This document shows positions 1 to 9,966 of a stretch of DNA of 64,000 bases, in pieces (position 1 is the stretch's first letter; every line of letters begins with the position of its first letter). Under the pieces are notes generated by a model. It had not been told where the DNA came from and made no database searches. It worked only from the letters and a program-made list of their open reading frames with translations. The stretch covers positions 7,938,501 to 8,002,500 of the forward strand of contig NC_085128.1 of NCBI RefSeq assembly GCF_030269925.1. Direction: 5' to 3'. Made by a program: the position numbers and the translations under genes. The DNA is from Bombyx mori (lineage: Eukaryota > Arthropoda > Insecta > Lepidoptera > Bombycidae).

Positions 1-670
1 TTAAAGCTAAATTACGAACACTGCCATTTGTTGATTTGACTCACTGAATTTAAAATTGCGACATTCATGCACTGGTATTTGAGTATTGTTCTAAATTAAT
101 ACTAAAACGAAAGCGCAACGTGTTCAACCTGTTCCTCGTGTACAGCGTCATTACTGAATATTCGGAACATCGCACTATTGTCAATTAAGTATACCCACTT
201 AACAGCTAAAAGGAAATAGCTCTCTGTTTGTGCAACTGCGTCTCTTGTTGTAGGACAGCCACGACTATCCCCAACAAAAAATAACTTTGCGGAAAAGAAA
301 ATTATAGATTGGTATTAAATGGATTTTCGCATATTCATTTAGATATATTATTGCTATATTGATCGCATCCAATGTATTAATTAGACATTAATTACATTTT
401 CTTTGCTCAGAATTTTCATGATATACTACTAACATATCTAGCTTTAACTTTATAAGAGAGTACAGACGTAGTCTTCCTGATGAATGGTGGGTGTAGCCGG
501 TGAAGGTAAGTATTCAAAATGTTTATTTCAATAAGTGTTATGAATCTATCTCTACACATAAATACAAAGTCGATATAAAAAGCCATGTCTATTAAGATGG
601 CGAAGGATCCAGTTTAGAAAATGTTAAAACCAGAGCGAATTTTTTAAAGCTTGCTTCCTAGCTCTTATAC
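1..670. other. No gene recognised
   Basis: AT-rich sequence with no long open frame and no recognised repeat. It ends where a LINE 3' tail begins near 671. Confidence 0.5.
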
Positions 671-800
671 TTTTTTTTTATTGCCTTTGTAGGCAGACGA
701 GCATACGGCCCACCTGATGGTGAGTGGTTACCGTCGCCCATGGACTTCAGCAATGCCAAGGGCAGAGCCAAGCCGCTGCCTACCGCTACCTACCGCCTAC
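671..800 (-). mobile_element. LINE family A 3' tail (truncated)
   Basis: The segment begins with a T run and continues with the antisense of a 3' tail that recurs at 9127, 30930, 35340 and 50490. In the 30.6-kb and 35.0-kb copies this tail directly follows an open frame for a non-LTR retrotransposon C-terminus, so it is the 3' end of that LINE, inserted here in minus orientation and heavily 5'-truncated. Confidence 0.7.
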
Positions 801-854
801 CTACTTACTTGAAACGAGAAGTTAGGTAAATACTAATTTATCTCACCTACCTAC

Positions 855-1135
855 CTTTTCTTATTTCTTAGATAAGTGGACAAGCTCACGATCCACCTGG
901 TGTTAAGTGGTTACCTGAGGCCAAAGACATCAAAAATGCCACAATCCATCTTGAGACATAAGTTCAAAGTGTCATTTTTATATTTTAATGGCTGCCTCGC
1001 CCTTCAAACCGAAACGCATTACTGGATGTTTAAGCAGGATGTTACCCGTAAGGACTCATAAGACGCCTTACCACCAATAAGTATTCATGAATGATTTCCA
1101 CGGTAAAACAATATCGTGTAATAAATAAAACCAGC
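855..1135 (-). mobile_element. Bm1-like SINE, minus orientation, 5'-truncated
   Basis: The antisense of the SINE body is readable: the terminal block seen at 18180-18210, the GGGCAGCC-type block and the internal CACGGTGAAGGAATAACATCGTG-like block are all present in diverged form. The tRNA-like head is missing. Diverged from the better copy at 63686. Confidence 0.65.
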
Positions 1136-1151
1136 ACAATCTATTTTATGT

Positions 1152-1199
1152 ATTTACTAGGGGTAGGGCGCATTTGAAGGCGCCCTACCCCTAGTAAAT
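1152..1199. repeat. Perfect inverted repeat, 20-bp arms
   Basis: Arms at 1152-1171 and 1180-1199 are perfect reverse complements around the 8-base spacer atttgaag. The centre of each arm reads CTAGGGGTAGGGCGC. It sits between two SINE fragments and belongs to no repeat family recognised in the window. Confidence 0.8.
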
Positions 1200-1299
1200 G
1201 AATGCTGACAGCCATCACTACAACACATATTCACCCGATACGACCCGGCTTCAACCCCGTTTCTGATGGGCAGATCGATTTTAACCCTCTGCAGTCGTA

Positions 1300-1465
1300 T
1301 GCCTTTTTTTTGCTTAGATGGGTGGACGAGTTCACAGCCCACTTGGTGTTAAGTGGTTACTGGAGCCCATAGACACATATGACGTAAATACCCCACCCAC
1401 CTTGAGATATAAGTTCTAGGTCTCAGTATAGTTACAACGGCTGCCCCGTCCTTCAAACCGCCTAC
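1300..1465 (-). mobile_element. Bm1-like SINE 3' half, minus orientation
   Basis: The T run at about 1303 followed by GCTTAGATGGGTGGACGAG is the antisense of the SINE 3' end. The body can be followed to about 1465, where it is truncated. Confidence 0.7.
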
Positions 1466-1924
1466 TGTCAAACACCTAAATTTAAAAAGCCGTAACTACT
1501 TCGGCCGTAGGTTCGTAAGCTATACCGTACGTAATGACTGTTTTTTTTTAAACGAGAACCAAATAGAGCTAAACACATTAAGAGGCTCGGCCTGTTCGGC
1601 CACTTAGAGAAAATGGCGAAGATTAACGAAAAAGGAAACTATAACAGTCGAATAACAGTAATGGGGAAATTTTTCCACTGATAGTGGCCAGTTCTGGTAT
1701 CGAAGCCTAAGACACACTCCTATGGAGCCAGCGGAATAAGTTTAATTTATAGTTACCTACTTGATATTTTCCAAAGGTATCATTGAATTACATGCTGTCA
1801 AGGACAAATTAATCACATGCCAATAAGGACTCAACTCTTGGTGCTTTTTAGCACTCCAAGCAGCGGTCACCGTTTTCGTCCAACTCTCCTAATACGACCA
1901 AAAGTTCGACATGCAACCTAACAC

Positions 1925-2115
1925 ATAGACACAAGCCACGGAGTTTTTCGCCGGACCTTCTGAGTTGCGATTCTGATTCGGTGGTAGATTTAACAAAGCA
2001 CTGCTCTTGGTTGGGCTAGTGTTAGCAAATTCTTTCAGGTTGAATATCGTGAGCTCACCTACCAAACCGTGCGTAGCTAGTTAGCCAGGAAAGCCCCTCG
2101 TGGCTACCAGCGTTT
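1925..2115 (+). mobile_element. Jockey-type LINE (family B) 3' UTR fragment
   Basis: The segment resembles the reverse complement of 33290-33480, the 3' UTR of the Jockey-type element whose reverse transcriptase is at 33492-34535. Shared blocks include GATTCGGTGGTAGATT and GTGAGCTCACCTAC. It is diverged and truncated. Confidence 0.65.
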
Positions 2116-2700
2116 AGGTGTGTTGAAAATAAATAGTTCCATATCTTATCTAGATGAAGTCATATAATGCAAAAGCACAAAAAATTATGTAGTTTTATGA
2201 TTAATTTAGGACGTATCTGTTAAAATAACTATAATTACCTAATCATGTTATTAAAATTAGTAGGTACACTGGGAATAGGCAAAACTCTATTGTATTGTAA
2301 GGTCCTAATAAGTTCATGCAGATTCCATTATATTTAAAAAAACTGATAGGTATTGTAGCGGTTAATGTAAGTTATTAAGTTATATCTTTTAAACTATCGG
2401 ATTTTATTCAATATTTTTAAGCGCAATATTTCTTTAGTTTTTCTTATGGCTTAGTCACCGTAATGCATTAAAGCGATTTCTAATATGTTTTAAATGAAGT
2501 CATAAAATAGTTTTTTTTTTTTATACTTAAATCTGTTGTGTATCTTGTCTAAATTACTTACATAAAAATTAAATAAGACTTTTTACTGAAAGGCAGTCAT
2601 TCTTTGAGTGGGGGGGTCACAAGTCTACAGAACATTAGTTTGTAATTAACTAAATATATTTGATACAATGTAAATGTGAAAGCCACCTTTCTCACATACT
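2116..2700. other. AT-rich gap, no gene recognised
   Basis: Low-complexity AT-rich DNA with T and A runs. No coding frame with exon-like flanks was seen. Confidence 0.5.
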
Positions 2701-2704
2701 TTTT

Positions 2705-3050
2705 TTCGGGCCCGTGGCCGATCCTCCTTCGAGGTCCCCGCGCCCATGAGACCGCGGGCCCAAGTATGTTTTCAGGACCCTACCGATTACAGGATTCCCC
2801 TGCACTCTTCACCCAGGCGTCCGATCCCTTCCGAAGTCAGAACCCGGATGCGGTAAGGGGGTTACCGCGGTCAACACTACAACCAGACGGCGCAACTCAC
2901 CCCAAGGACGCCCGACCGACGGAGCATTCGAGGCAAATCGAAGGCTCTGAAACGACGGCCGTTTCGGTATGGTAGCCTGTCAGGCCGCTCAGACCGTGCC
3001 GCTGGTGTTCCGGAATACCCCGCTGGCCCAGAACCAGCTTTCTCACTTGA
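2705..3050. other. GC-rich island of unknown origin
   Basis: About 350 bases are strikingly GC-rich within AT-rich flanks. The plus strand carries a 99-codon open frame (2676-2975), but its translation matches no family I recognise and has no splice or start context. The composition suggests a fragment of a transposable element, perhaps a LINE 5' region, rather than a host exon. The family is undetermined. Confidence 0.45.
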
Positions 3051-3119
3051 CTTAGTAGTTTTTTCTTAACTATTGGATCTGTTATTTTTATTTATTTCTT
3101 AGAGACTTAATGTTTAGAC

Positions 3120-3375
3120 AGGCCCCACCGGGTTGGTACCTACCCGTACGGACTCATAAGACATCTTTCCACAAGTAATCAGGTAAATTATGATTTTGCG
3201 GGCTTAATTTTTATTAAACGATGTTATTATTTAACCTTGGAAGTCAATCGTGAATATTTGTTAGGTACGTATTTCATTAGAAAAATTGGTACCCGCTTGC
3301 GGGATTCGATCACCGTTGCATCGCTCGACGAATGCACCGGGCGTCTTATCCTTTAGGCCACGACGACTTCGAAAC
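3120..3375 (-). mobile_element. Bm1-like SINE with tRNA-like head, minus orientation
   Basis: Read on the minus strand, the tRNA-derived head (GTCGTGGCCTAAAGGATAAG, then a B-box-like GGTGATCGAATCCCG) starts near 3372 and the body runs down to about 3120. The middle of the body is lost or diverged relative to the copy at 63686. Confidence 0.7.
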
Positions 3376-4337
3376 CAGTGAAAGGTCCCCAATTTTAAAA
3401 CAATTATGCATACCTACTGAACCTAACTGAATCTTAGTCACTATAGCATCCTGATGTAGGTATGCAATGCCATAGCCCAATTGTAATGGTAAGTTTTCCT
3501 GAAGTCATGACTACGCACCACCAGTCGTGAGGCCTGCTGAAGGAATACGATAGAAATATATTTATATACCTACTGGTACTGGTCACGCTCCTTATTTCTG
3601 ATAAGCCACAATAATCCCTGCACTTCTTATTTTTGTAAAGGTGAGATGAAACTAAGCGGCCACATTTTGCATTAAGCAACAACTTGGGTGTGCCCCTGGC
3701 CCCTGGCCTTCTCGATATGCATGACCGACGACGACCGCTTAACATCGAGTTGATCGATGTTTGTCTCCCCCCTCTATAGGCAATTAAAAACAATGCAACA
3801 AGTGATGACCTATTTATGTACTTTTTTGTCGCCCATACTACATTCGCCATGACTAAGAATATTCATAATTGAGTTATTACAAGTATTAGTTATATTTCTT
3901 ATATACAGTTATATTCATATTATTCTACTTCCATTTATTTATTTTATATAATCTATTAATTTATTTTAAGTCTTAAAAATATTAATCGTACACAGCACCT
4001 AGGTACCTTTTTTTCCAGAATCCAGCGCCAGGTAGAAGCCTCTTAGTGTTGAGACCTTAGGTACTAAGTTTTTCTCAAGTTAGTAATGGTTTTTCTTTGT
4101 TTTATCCATTATAAACCATGCTGAAAAATAATACTTTAAGAATTTGACAGTTGATCTATAGTTTTGATCTAAGTCCCAATAGTAGTCAGATCCATTAAAT
4201 AACGACACAAATACCCGATTTGAAATGCATTAAAAAAATGTTTTAAGGTAAAATGCCCATTTACTTTAAACTTTAAATGCAAACCTTGATCTAAACCAAT
4301 AAACTAGAGCAGTTTTCTAGATATACGATATACATTA
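3376..4337. other. No gene recognised
   Basis: The longest open frame (minus, 3434-3850, 138 codons) has no recognisable motif and no exon context. The remainder is AT-rich. Confidence 0.45.
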
Positions 4338-4637
4338 TCTATATATATAAAAATGAATTGCTGTTCGTCAGTCTCGCTAAAACTCGAGAACGGCTGGACC
4401 GATTTGGCTAATTTTGGTCTTGAATTATTTGTGGAAGTCCAGAGAAGGTACATGAAGGTACATGGAAGGTAAATAAATGAAAATGCTCGGAATTAAATAA
4501 AAATAAAAAATTTGTTTTTCCTTTGATGCGTCCCCCGTCGGACATATTCCTTTTGTTTGTTATAATTTTATTTTATGCATAAGTTTAGTTCTTTTATTTA
4601 TCGATTGAGGCACTACGAAGTTTGCCGGGTCAGTTAG
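4338..4637 (+). mobile_element. Helitron-like non-autonomous element
   Basis: A 300-bp unit starts TCTATATATA after an A and ends GGGTCAGTTAG before a T, the A|TC...CTRR-like|T layout of Helitrons with a diverged last CT. The body (GAGAACGGCTGGACCGATTT, then CCCCGTCGG) is of a type common in moth and butterfly genomes. There is no target duplication, as expected for Helitrons. Family assignment is from memory of such repeats. Confidence 0.5.
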
Positions 4638-5125
4638 TACCTAGGTACCTAATAAAATAGAATGGCTTGCTGTGATATATATATTATATAGGATAATTTG
4701 TATGTAGGAAGCTAGTCAACCAATTCTAGCTTTCATAGGTTGTAATTGTGCTGTAATTTAGTAGTAAAATTTCAGTCTGGTGTAGTGTACTTACTTATAC
4801 TAAGTAAAATTAAAGCAATTGTTCACAATTGCTAAATGTCATCGCGAGAAGGGCGAGATACATATCCAATAATGGTTTTTGTGCACAATCAGTTATTTAT
4901 TGAATGGATCAATTTCAATATTCTTAAAAGCAGCTGGTTTTTATCAGTGGTTATGTTGCTTTGCTATTCTTTGACAAGACAACTTATTCTGCATTTTTAG
5001 TTAACTTAACAAACCAGATGTTACTGTCACATTAACATCAGCATAAGCAATGTATATACCCAAATGTTTAATTATGTGAGCAACAAAATTACAAAATTAA
5101 ATGACAGTCTATGGTTTTTTAAATT
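4638..5125. other. AT-rich intergenic DNA
   Basis: No gene or repeat recognised. It ends at the probable 3' end of the RpL37 exon. Confidence 0.45.
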
Positions 5126-5131
5126 TTTATT
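5126..5131 (-). terminator. Poly(A) signal of the RpL37 exon
   Basis: On the minus strand AATAAA lies about 20 bases past the TGA stop of the RpL37 exon. Confidence 0.55.
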
Positions 5132-5149
5132 TACTTAGCACATATTGAT

Positions 5150-5292
5150 TCATGACGAAGCTACAGCCTTCTTGGGCGGCGTTGGTTTCCCTTCTTTAAA
5201 ACCATTACGGAAGCGCCTCCTGACAATCTTCAAATGACGCATGCGGCCAGTTCCAGTAGTCTTCCTGCGCTTAGCCTTCACTGACCAGTGGT
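5150..5292 (-). CDS. RpL37: Ribosomal protein L37, last coding exon only
   Basis: The minus strand encodes the C-terminal 46 residues of the large-subunit ribosomal protein eL37: the frame reads [20 protein letters not shown], then a basic stretch ending ...KKAVASS and a TGA stop at 5150-5152. Similarity to eL37 proteins is close and unmistakable. The exon is preceded by an acceptor (TTTCCAG) at 5293-5300 and starts in phase 1, so one base of the Tyr codon must come from the previous exon. A poly(A) signal follows. The N-terminal half, with the zinc-binding cysteines, should lie at higher coordinates on this strand. I searched by eye up to the FAM120 gene and did not find it. The exon is undamaged, so either the upstream exons are very distant or this is a duplicated fragment. 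Confidence 0.85.
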
Positions 5293-5299
5293 CTGGAAA

Positions 5300-6514
5300 T
5301 GTTTTTTAGCAACATATTAAAAATCTGTGCTACTGGTAAATAATAATTTTTAACTTGTCTTTGTATTTTACTTTTGGTTAACCTTTTCATAAAGAACAAT
5401 TACGGTTGTTAAGTTTTTGATAAAAACAAACTTGTTTTTGGTTATTCTTAGTAAAGTGTGATGATAACTCACATTCAATATTCATTATTGACTTATAATT
5501 TGCAAGCAGGTGACTACATCATAAATGATCGCAGACCATAGGCATCAGAAATAGAAGGGGCGGTTTGCCTGTAGCTACTGTCTGGCCGCAGTGGACTCTT
5601 TTTCAAACTTTCCCATGTTAAAACATGTAATAGTGGTCAAGAAGGTGATGGTGAGGGAGTTCATTCCAGAGTAAATTTTTTTTGTAAAATAAGATTACCC
5701 GGAGAATATGAAGATCTAAAATACTCCAAATACAACAAGAAACACAGAATGTCAGGGTTTTGCTCGTTAGACACATCTTAAAACGACTTACATGTAATCA
5801 GGGTGGTGGTATATAATTGTATTATAATTTGTAAAATAAGAGGGAAGTGTGTACACAATACATACCACAATTGGAGTTTAAATAATGACAAAAAAGAAAA
5901 AAACCGTGTGTATTTTAGTGCAGGTAAATATAATTCATTCTAAAAAGTCAGGATTTAATAGCTTATTCTGTCAATGTTTCATTTTTTTGATTGTTAATGT
6001 TCCCAAATACATTTAAAAAAAGATGCTGCACAGACAAAATATTGATCTATCCAAGTTAGTCATCCATTCATAAATCAATGTATAGAATGATTATATGGAA
6101 TATATCTTACACTACAGTGCCTCTAGATGTTAATGAAGCTTAACTTAATAATTTCATTGAATTTTAGGTTAGGATTTAGAAGTTGATTAGTGCCAGTGCA
6201 CAAATTATTGTGATACAACAAATTTGACCATTTTAATAAACATGCAACTGCAATATGTACCGTTATTAAATTTGTATAAAGTACCAAGGTTAGTTTGCCC
6301 GGCAGTATTACAGATGTGTGAAATACAGTAACGATTTTATATGTATAAAACCACATAGATACTTCCATTACTATACCTACATTTTACAAGGTAATATTCT
6401 AGTAGCGAAATATGACCTCAATCAGAGTAGGTTTCATGTAAAGGTTTCAACATAATGCCAGTTAATTTATATTATTTACAATCTAGTTAGTGGAATGTAG
6501 AAATAAGTACTTAC
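5300..6514. other. No gene recognised
   Basis: AT-rich DNA upstream of the RpL37 exon on its own strand. The expected zinc-finger exon of RpL37 is absent. Around 5500-5680 there is a weakly LINE-tail-like stretch. The 81-codon minus frame at 6123-6368 looks like chance. Confidence 0.4.
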
Positions 6515-6650
6515 AGGATCGTAATTTTGCTGCAGGATATCCACATTGGGCGCATTTTGATTTTTGAATGTGATATGACGATCTACCACATCTTCTGCAT
6601 AACGTATGGGTCTTATTTCGGCGCTTACCGAAGCTTGAGGTACCCTTCGT
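6515..6650 (-). CDS. Probable internal exon of an unidentified gene
   Basis: An open frame on the minus strand reads [20 protein letters not shown] and ends ...NYDP at a strong donor (CCT|GTAAGT, exon edge at 6515). An acceptor TTTCAG precedes position 6650. The sequence is protein-like with balanced composition. An alternative first-exon model begins at an ATG at 6709. The donor is phase 0, so it cannot join the RpL37 exon at 5292, which needs phase 1. I do not recognise the family. Confidence 0.4.
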
Positions 6651-7029
6651 CTGAAATTGACATTGCAGGTTAGGATATGCTCAGCTGAATTTATTTCACA
6701 AATATTCAATATTTTGACATCTTATCTACAACATAATTATTTTGTCAGTTTGGATTCACTCATTTCAATTTTATTAGAAATGATTAAATAGGATAGAAAT
6801 TTTAATAAACATTACGCTACCATCTTGTCACTCTTGACAATCCGAAAGAGATATAAAAAAAATTACAACAATAAACTAGCAAGGAGATTGCGAGTGTTGC
6901 CACTGTACTCAAATATATTAAGTGTATAATCTATGCCACTGTACATACGCTGTAGTGATATTAGTAAACCAGGCTTAGGAAACAAAAACCGATGTGCACC
7001 GGGTTTTTTTTAAAGAAAACTGATTAACT

Positions 7030-7420
7030 TTGAATAGGGTTTTTTTTGTCCTACCTAAGCTGAGAGCCTTGAGAGGCTATTTCAGCGTAACCCCAACGTT
7101 TGTAGGTGAGCTCACGGGGCTCAAACCTGATTACGTTGCTAACACGAACCCTAGCAAGAGCCGTGCTTCGCAGAATCTACCACCTGATCGGAAACGTGAC
7201 CCACTGAGAAGATCCGGCGAGAAACTCAGTGGGCTGTGTCTGAGAGTTAATTTACTCGTCGAGCGCTTCGTCGCAAGCGACGGGTTCGACGAGAATGGTG
7301 ACCGGTGCTTGAAGTACCTAGAAGCACCGTTAGTGGATCGGGAGGATCCGAGATGACGTGTTTTGGGCGACGTCGACTGCTTTCCATTCTGTCCGCAGGA
7401 TCGGGAATGTTGAATAGGGA
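7030..7420 (-). mobile_element. Jockey-type LINE (family B) 3' end, 5'-truncated
   Basis: Nearly identical to 33270-33625, the 3' end of the Jockey-type element. The T run near 7039 is its antisense poly(A). It covers the end of the ORF (the GHHSRRTRRLRRS-type tail on the minus strand) and the 3' UTR. The 5' truncation lies next to the palindromic MITE at 7435. Confidence 0.8.
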
Positions 7421-7434
7421 TTGGGAGGGTCTAA

Positions 7435-7626
7435 AAGGCGTCACACACGGCGAAGATACTATAATATTTTATCTTAACATATAATATCGCTCGCTATACA
7501 TTTTGTATGAACTATCATACATGGCTAAGATAATATAATATATTTTCAGATTACAGTATCTTTATACATAATTATATTGTATGTTAAGATAAAATATTAT
7601 AGTATCTTCGCCGTGTGTGACGCCTT
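7435..7626. mobile_element. MITE with 48-bp inverted termini, Harbinger-like
   Basis: Perfect reverse-complement arms run 7434-7481 and 7580-7627, separated by about 98 AT-rich bases. The arms start AAGGCGTCACACACGGCG. The trinucleotide TAA occurs at 7432-7434 and again at 7627-7629, consistent with a 3-bp TWA target duplication typical of PIF/Harbinger elements. No coding capacity. Family assignment rests on the duplication and terminal style. Confidence 0.65.
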
Positions 7627-7917
7627 TAAGGCTACTACTTTAAATATTAGTTCCATAAAAATACATTGATAGCCAAAATAATAACGTGTTTTTTTGTTTG
7701 TTTTTTAGTTAATGTTTTTATTGTTATTATATTATTATATTTGTTAAATAAATTTATATTTATGAGGACAGATAGACAAAAACAACATTCAGTAGTTATA
7801 ATACGTTAAAATACAACGCATGTACATAGAAATAGTTCGTGGCATTTAAAAAATTCACATAATTTACATGTAATCATTTAATACAAAATTGTAATCAGTT
7901 TTATCGCATCGTGCTTA

Positions 7918-7939
7918 ATCTTCTTCTTCTTCTTCTTCT
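7918..7939. repeat. CTT microsatellite
   Basis: Uninterrupted run of TTC/CTT units. Confidence 0.85.
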
Positions 7940-8107
7940 TAATTTTGGCTCGGCACCAGGTCTTAATATGTATTAGTCAATGAAGTAGGAAACCTAGTAT
8001 TAGTTCACCCAATAATTATAAATCGATTTATTAATCGATATTAAGAAAATAATCAATAGATTAATTAGATTTGATTCGGAATACCGAAGAGAAAAAGATG
8101 ATAATGC

Positions 8108-8646
8108 CGGCCACTGACATGCGCGGAAATATTCGTACATTGTACGAATGTTTGCGCGCTTGTGAAGGACCGTCAAACATTCATTCGCAAACCTAGCGGC
8201 TGTGCAAATGGGTTCGCATACTCAATTTGCGAACTCGTTTGCGCTTCCTCCCACACTTGTTTACGAATGTCTCACGAATTTCTCCTCCTTTTTAATTCGT
8301 CAATAGAACATTGAAGAGAAAAAGAATTTTGAATTCTTTCCCAGACATCATTAACAGCCACGCTGTTTTTATGGGATTTCTTTTGATGAAGATACGCTAC
8401 ACAGTAAACGTCACGAAAAATTAAAATGGCGATACGTCCGTTACCTTCGCAATCGTCGGCGCAACTGGGCAAGCGAATGTGTGGGAGACTACGCGAAGGT
8501 TCGAGGTTCGCGCGCTTTGATGTCTGTTAAAAAACCGACACAGCTTGGAAAACCACGAATACAGCGAAAACTTTGCATAATCATTTGCAAATGTCGTCCT
8601 ACACTTGCGGGTTTGCGTATTCGTGCGCATGTGAGTGACCGGTGTA
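8108..8646. mobile_element. TIR element carrying a MADF-like coding fragment
   Basis: Imperfect inverted termini flank the unit: CCGGCCACTGACATGCGC near 8108 and the complement of CCGGTCACTCACATGCGC near 8645 (16 of 18 match). Inside, a minus-strand frame (8272-8472) contains VNDVWERIQNSF and IDELKRRRNS, resembling the MADF-type DNA-binding domain often encoded beside Harbinger transposases. The interior is rich in CGAATG/CGCAAA motifs, perhaps subterminal binding sites. The DNA-binding frame is partial, no transposase was seen, and target duplications were not clear. Confidence 0.5.
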
Positions 8647-8699
8647 AAGATGATGATGAGAAAAATATGTTTTCAAAATTTTTGGTTGAACAATAGAGT

Positions 8700-9120
8700 T
8701 ATTTATTTGCGATTGCTTGCGATTGATTATTTTGTTTGTCTTTGCAATTTCAATTATCCAATGCGAATCCAATTTATAGGTATGTTAAAATAATATGTAA
8801 GTATTTATGTAACGCACAAGAAAATTGTATTTTATAGTAGTTCTATGTACACTGACAATTTTCTTTGGGTATTAACCAACCGTTAAAATTTACGAGCTGT
8901 ATCGTAATGAATCACTCAGGATCTATTCAATATTCATACACATCAAGTCTTTCGTTTTTTATTTATTGAGAATGAGTACAATCACATTTTTCGCAGACTT
9001 GACTTTGATGCACCATCTGAGAAATTAGAATCCTAGAAATCCGGCCACAGTTAAAATTTTGTTCGCGAATGAAGGCCTTTTTTTACTAAAGTAAGCTGTA
9101 TCTTTGGCGAAGAAGGTAAT
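8700..9120. other. No gene recognised
   Basis: AT-rich spacer without recognisable coding sequence. Confidence 0.4.
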
Positions 9121-9126
9121 GTCAGT

Positions 9127-9380
9127 GGTGACTTTTTTTATTGCCCTTGTAGGCAGACGAGCACACGGCCCACCTGATGATGAGTGGTTACCGTCGCCTA
9201 TGGACTTCAGCAATGCCAGGGGCAGAGCCAAGCCACCACCTACCGTTAAGTACTCTCCACAAGCCTCGTTTGAAGAAAGATATGTCATAGCGCTCGGGAA
9301 ACACCGTGGAGGGGAGCTCATTCCAAAGTCGGATGGTACATGACAAAAAGGATCTCTGGAAACGTACTGTGGATGGCTAG
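9127..9380 (-). mobile_element. LINE family A 3' end (truncated)
   Basis: Minus-oriented copy of the LINE whose C-terminus is better preserved at 35041. It begins with a T run, carries the shared 3' tail, and extends into the region encoding the conserved WNELPSTVFPERYD-like end of ORF2, with stops in places. Confidence 0.7.
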
Positions 9381-9911
9381 GGGATTTCGTTAAAATAGAA
9401 TGAATCGGAGCGCGGAAAGTCCCAACAAACGATTGCATCGATACAGTGATTAGTTTTTAGTGAACAATAAAAAAATCGATTACTAGAAAAATCGATGTGA
9501 GATCATCATCCCAAAATCATAATACATTTACAAATGGCTTCCGTCTTCATCTTGTACACTTAATTTGTTGCCTGTTGGAATGGGTTTTATTTGATTTGAG
9601 AGTTCATATTTTCGTAAGTCGATTAATTGTGAATGTCATAATATTTATTTTAACTGAAAATTATCTCACCATGTTCAGTTTCAACTATCAAAAGAGCCGG
9701 CAAATCCGCATTGGATCAATTTAATATTCTTTACTTGAAATGTCATAAAGTGCCGGCAGTCTGCAATTTTTAGAATCTTAATAATATGCTAAGGTCTATT
9801 GTAATCCTTAACAAACTATTTTAAAATATGCGAGTAAAGTTGTTGATTATTTCGCGCAAGGTATCGATTGGCGACTCTGGTCTATTATAATTATCTTCTT
9901 TTTTCAGATTA

Positions 9912-9947
9912 GATATTTATTTAAGGGTTTCAAGTTTTCAATTCAGT
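9912..9947 (+). promoter_or_regulatory. Possible core promoter of FAM120
   Basis: An arthropod initiator TCAGT is at 9943-9947, 20 bases before the ATG at 9967. A TATA-like TATTTATTTAAG lies about 30 bases upstream. Motif match only. Confidence 0.3.
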
Positions 9948-9966
9948 CGTTGTTAAGAAATTAATA

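Noticed and set aside
3434..3850. 138-codon minus-strand frame
   Set aside because: No start context, splice signals or recognisable motif; the composition looks like chance or repeat remnant.
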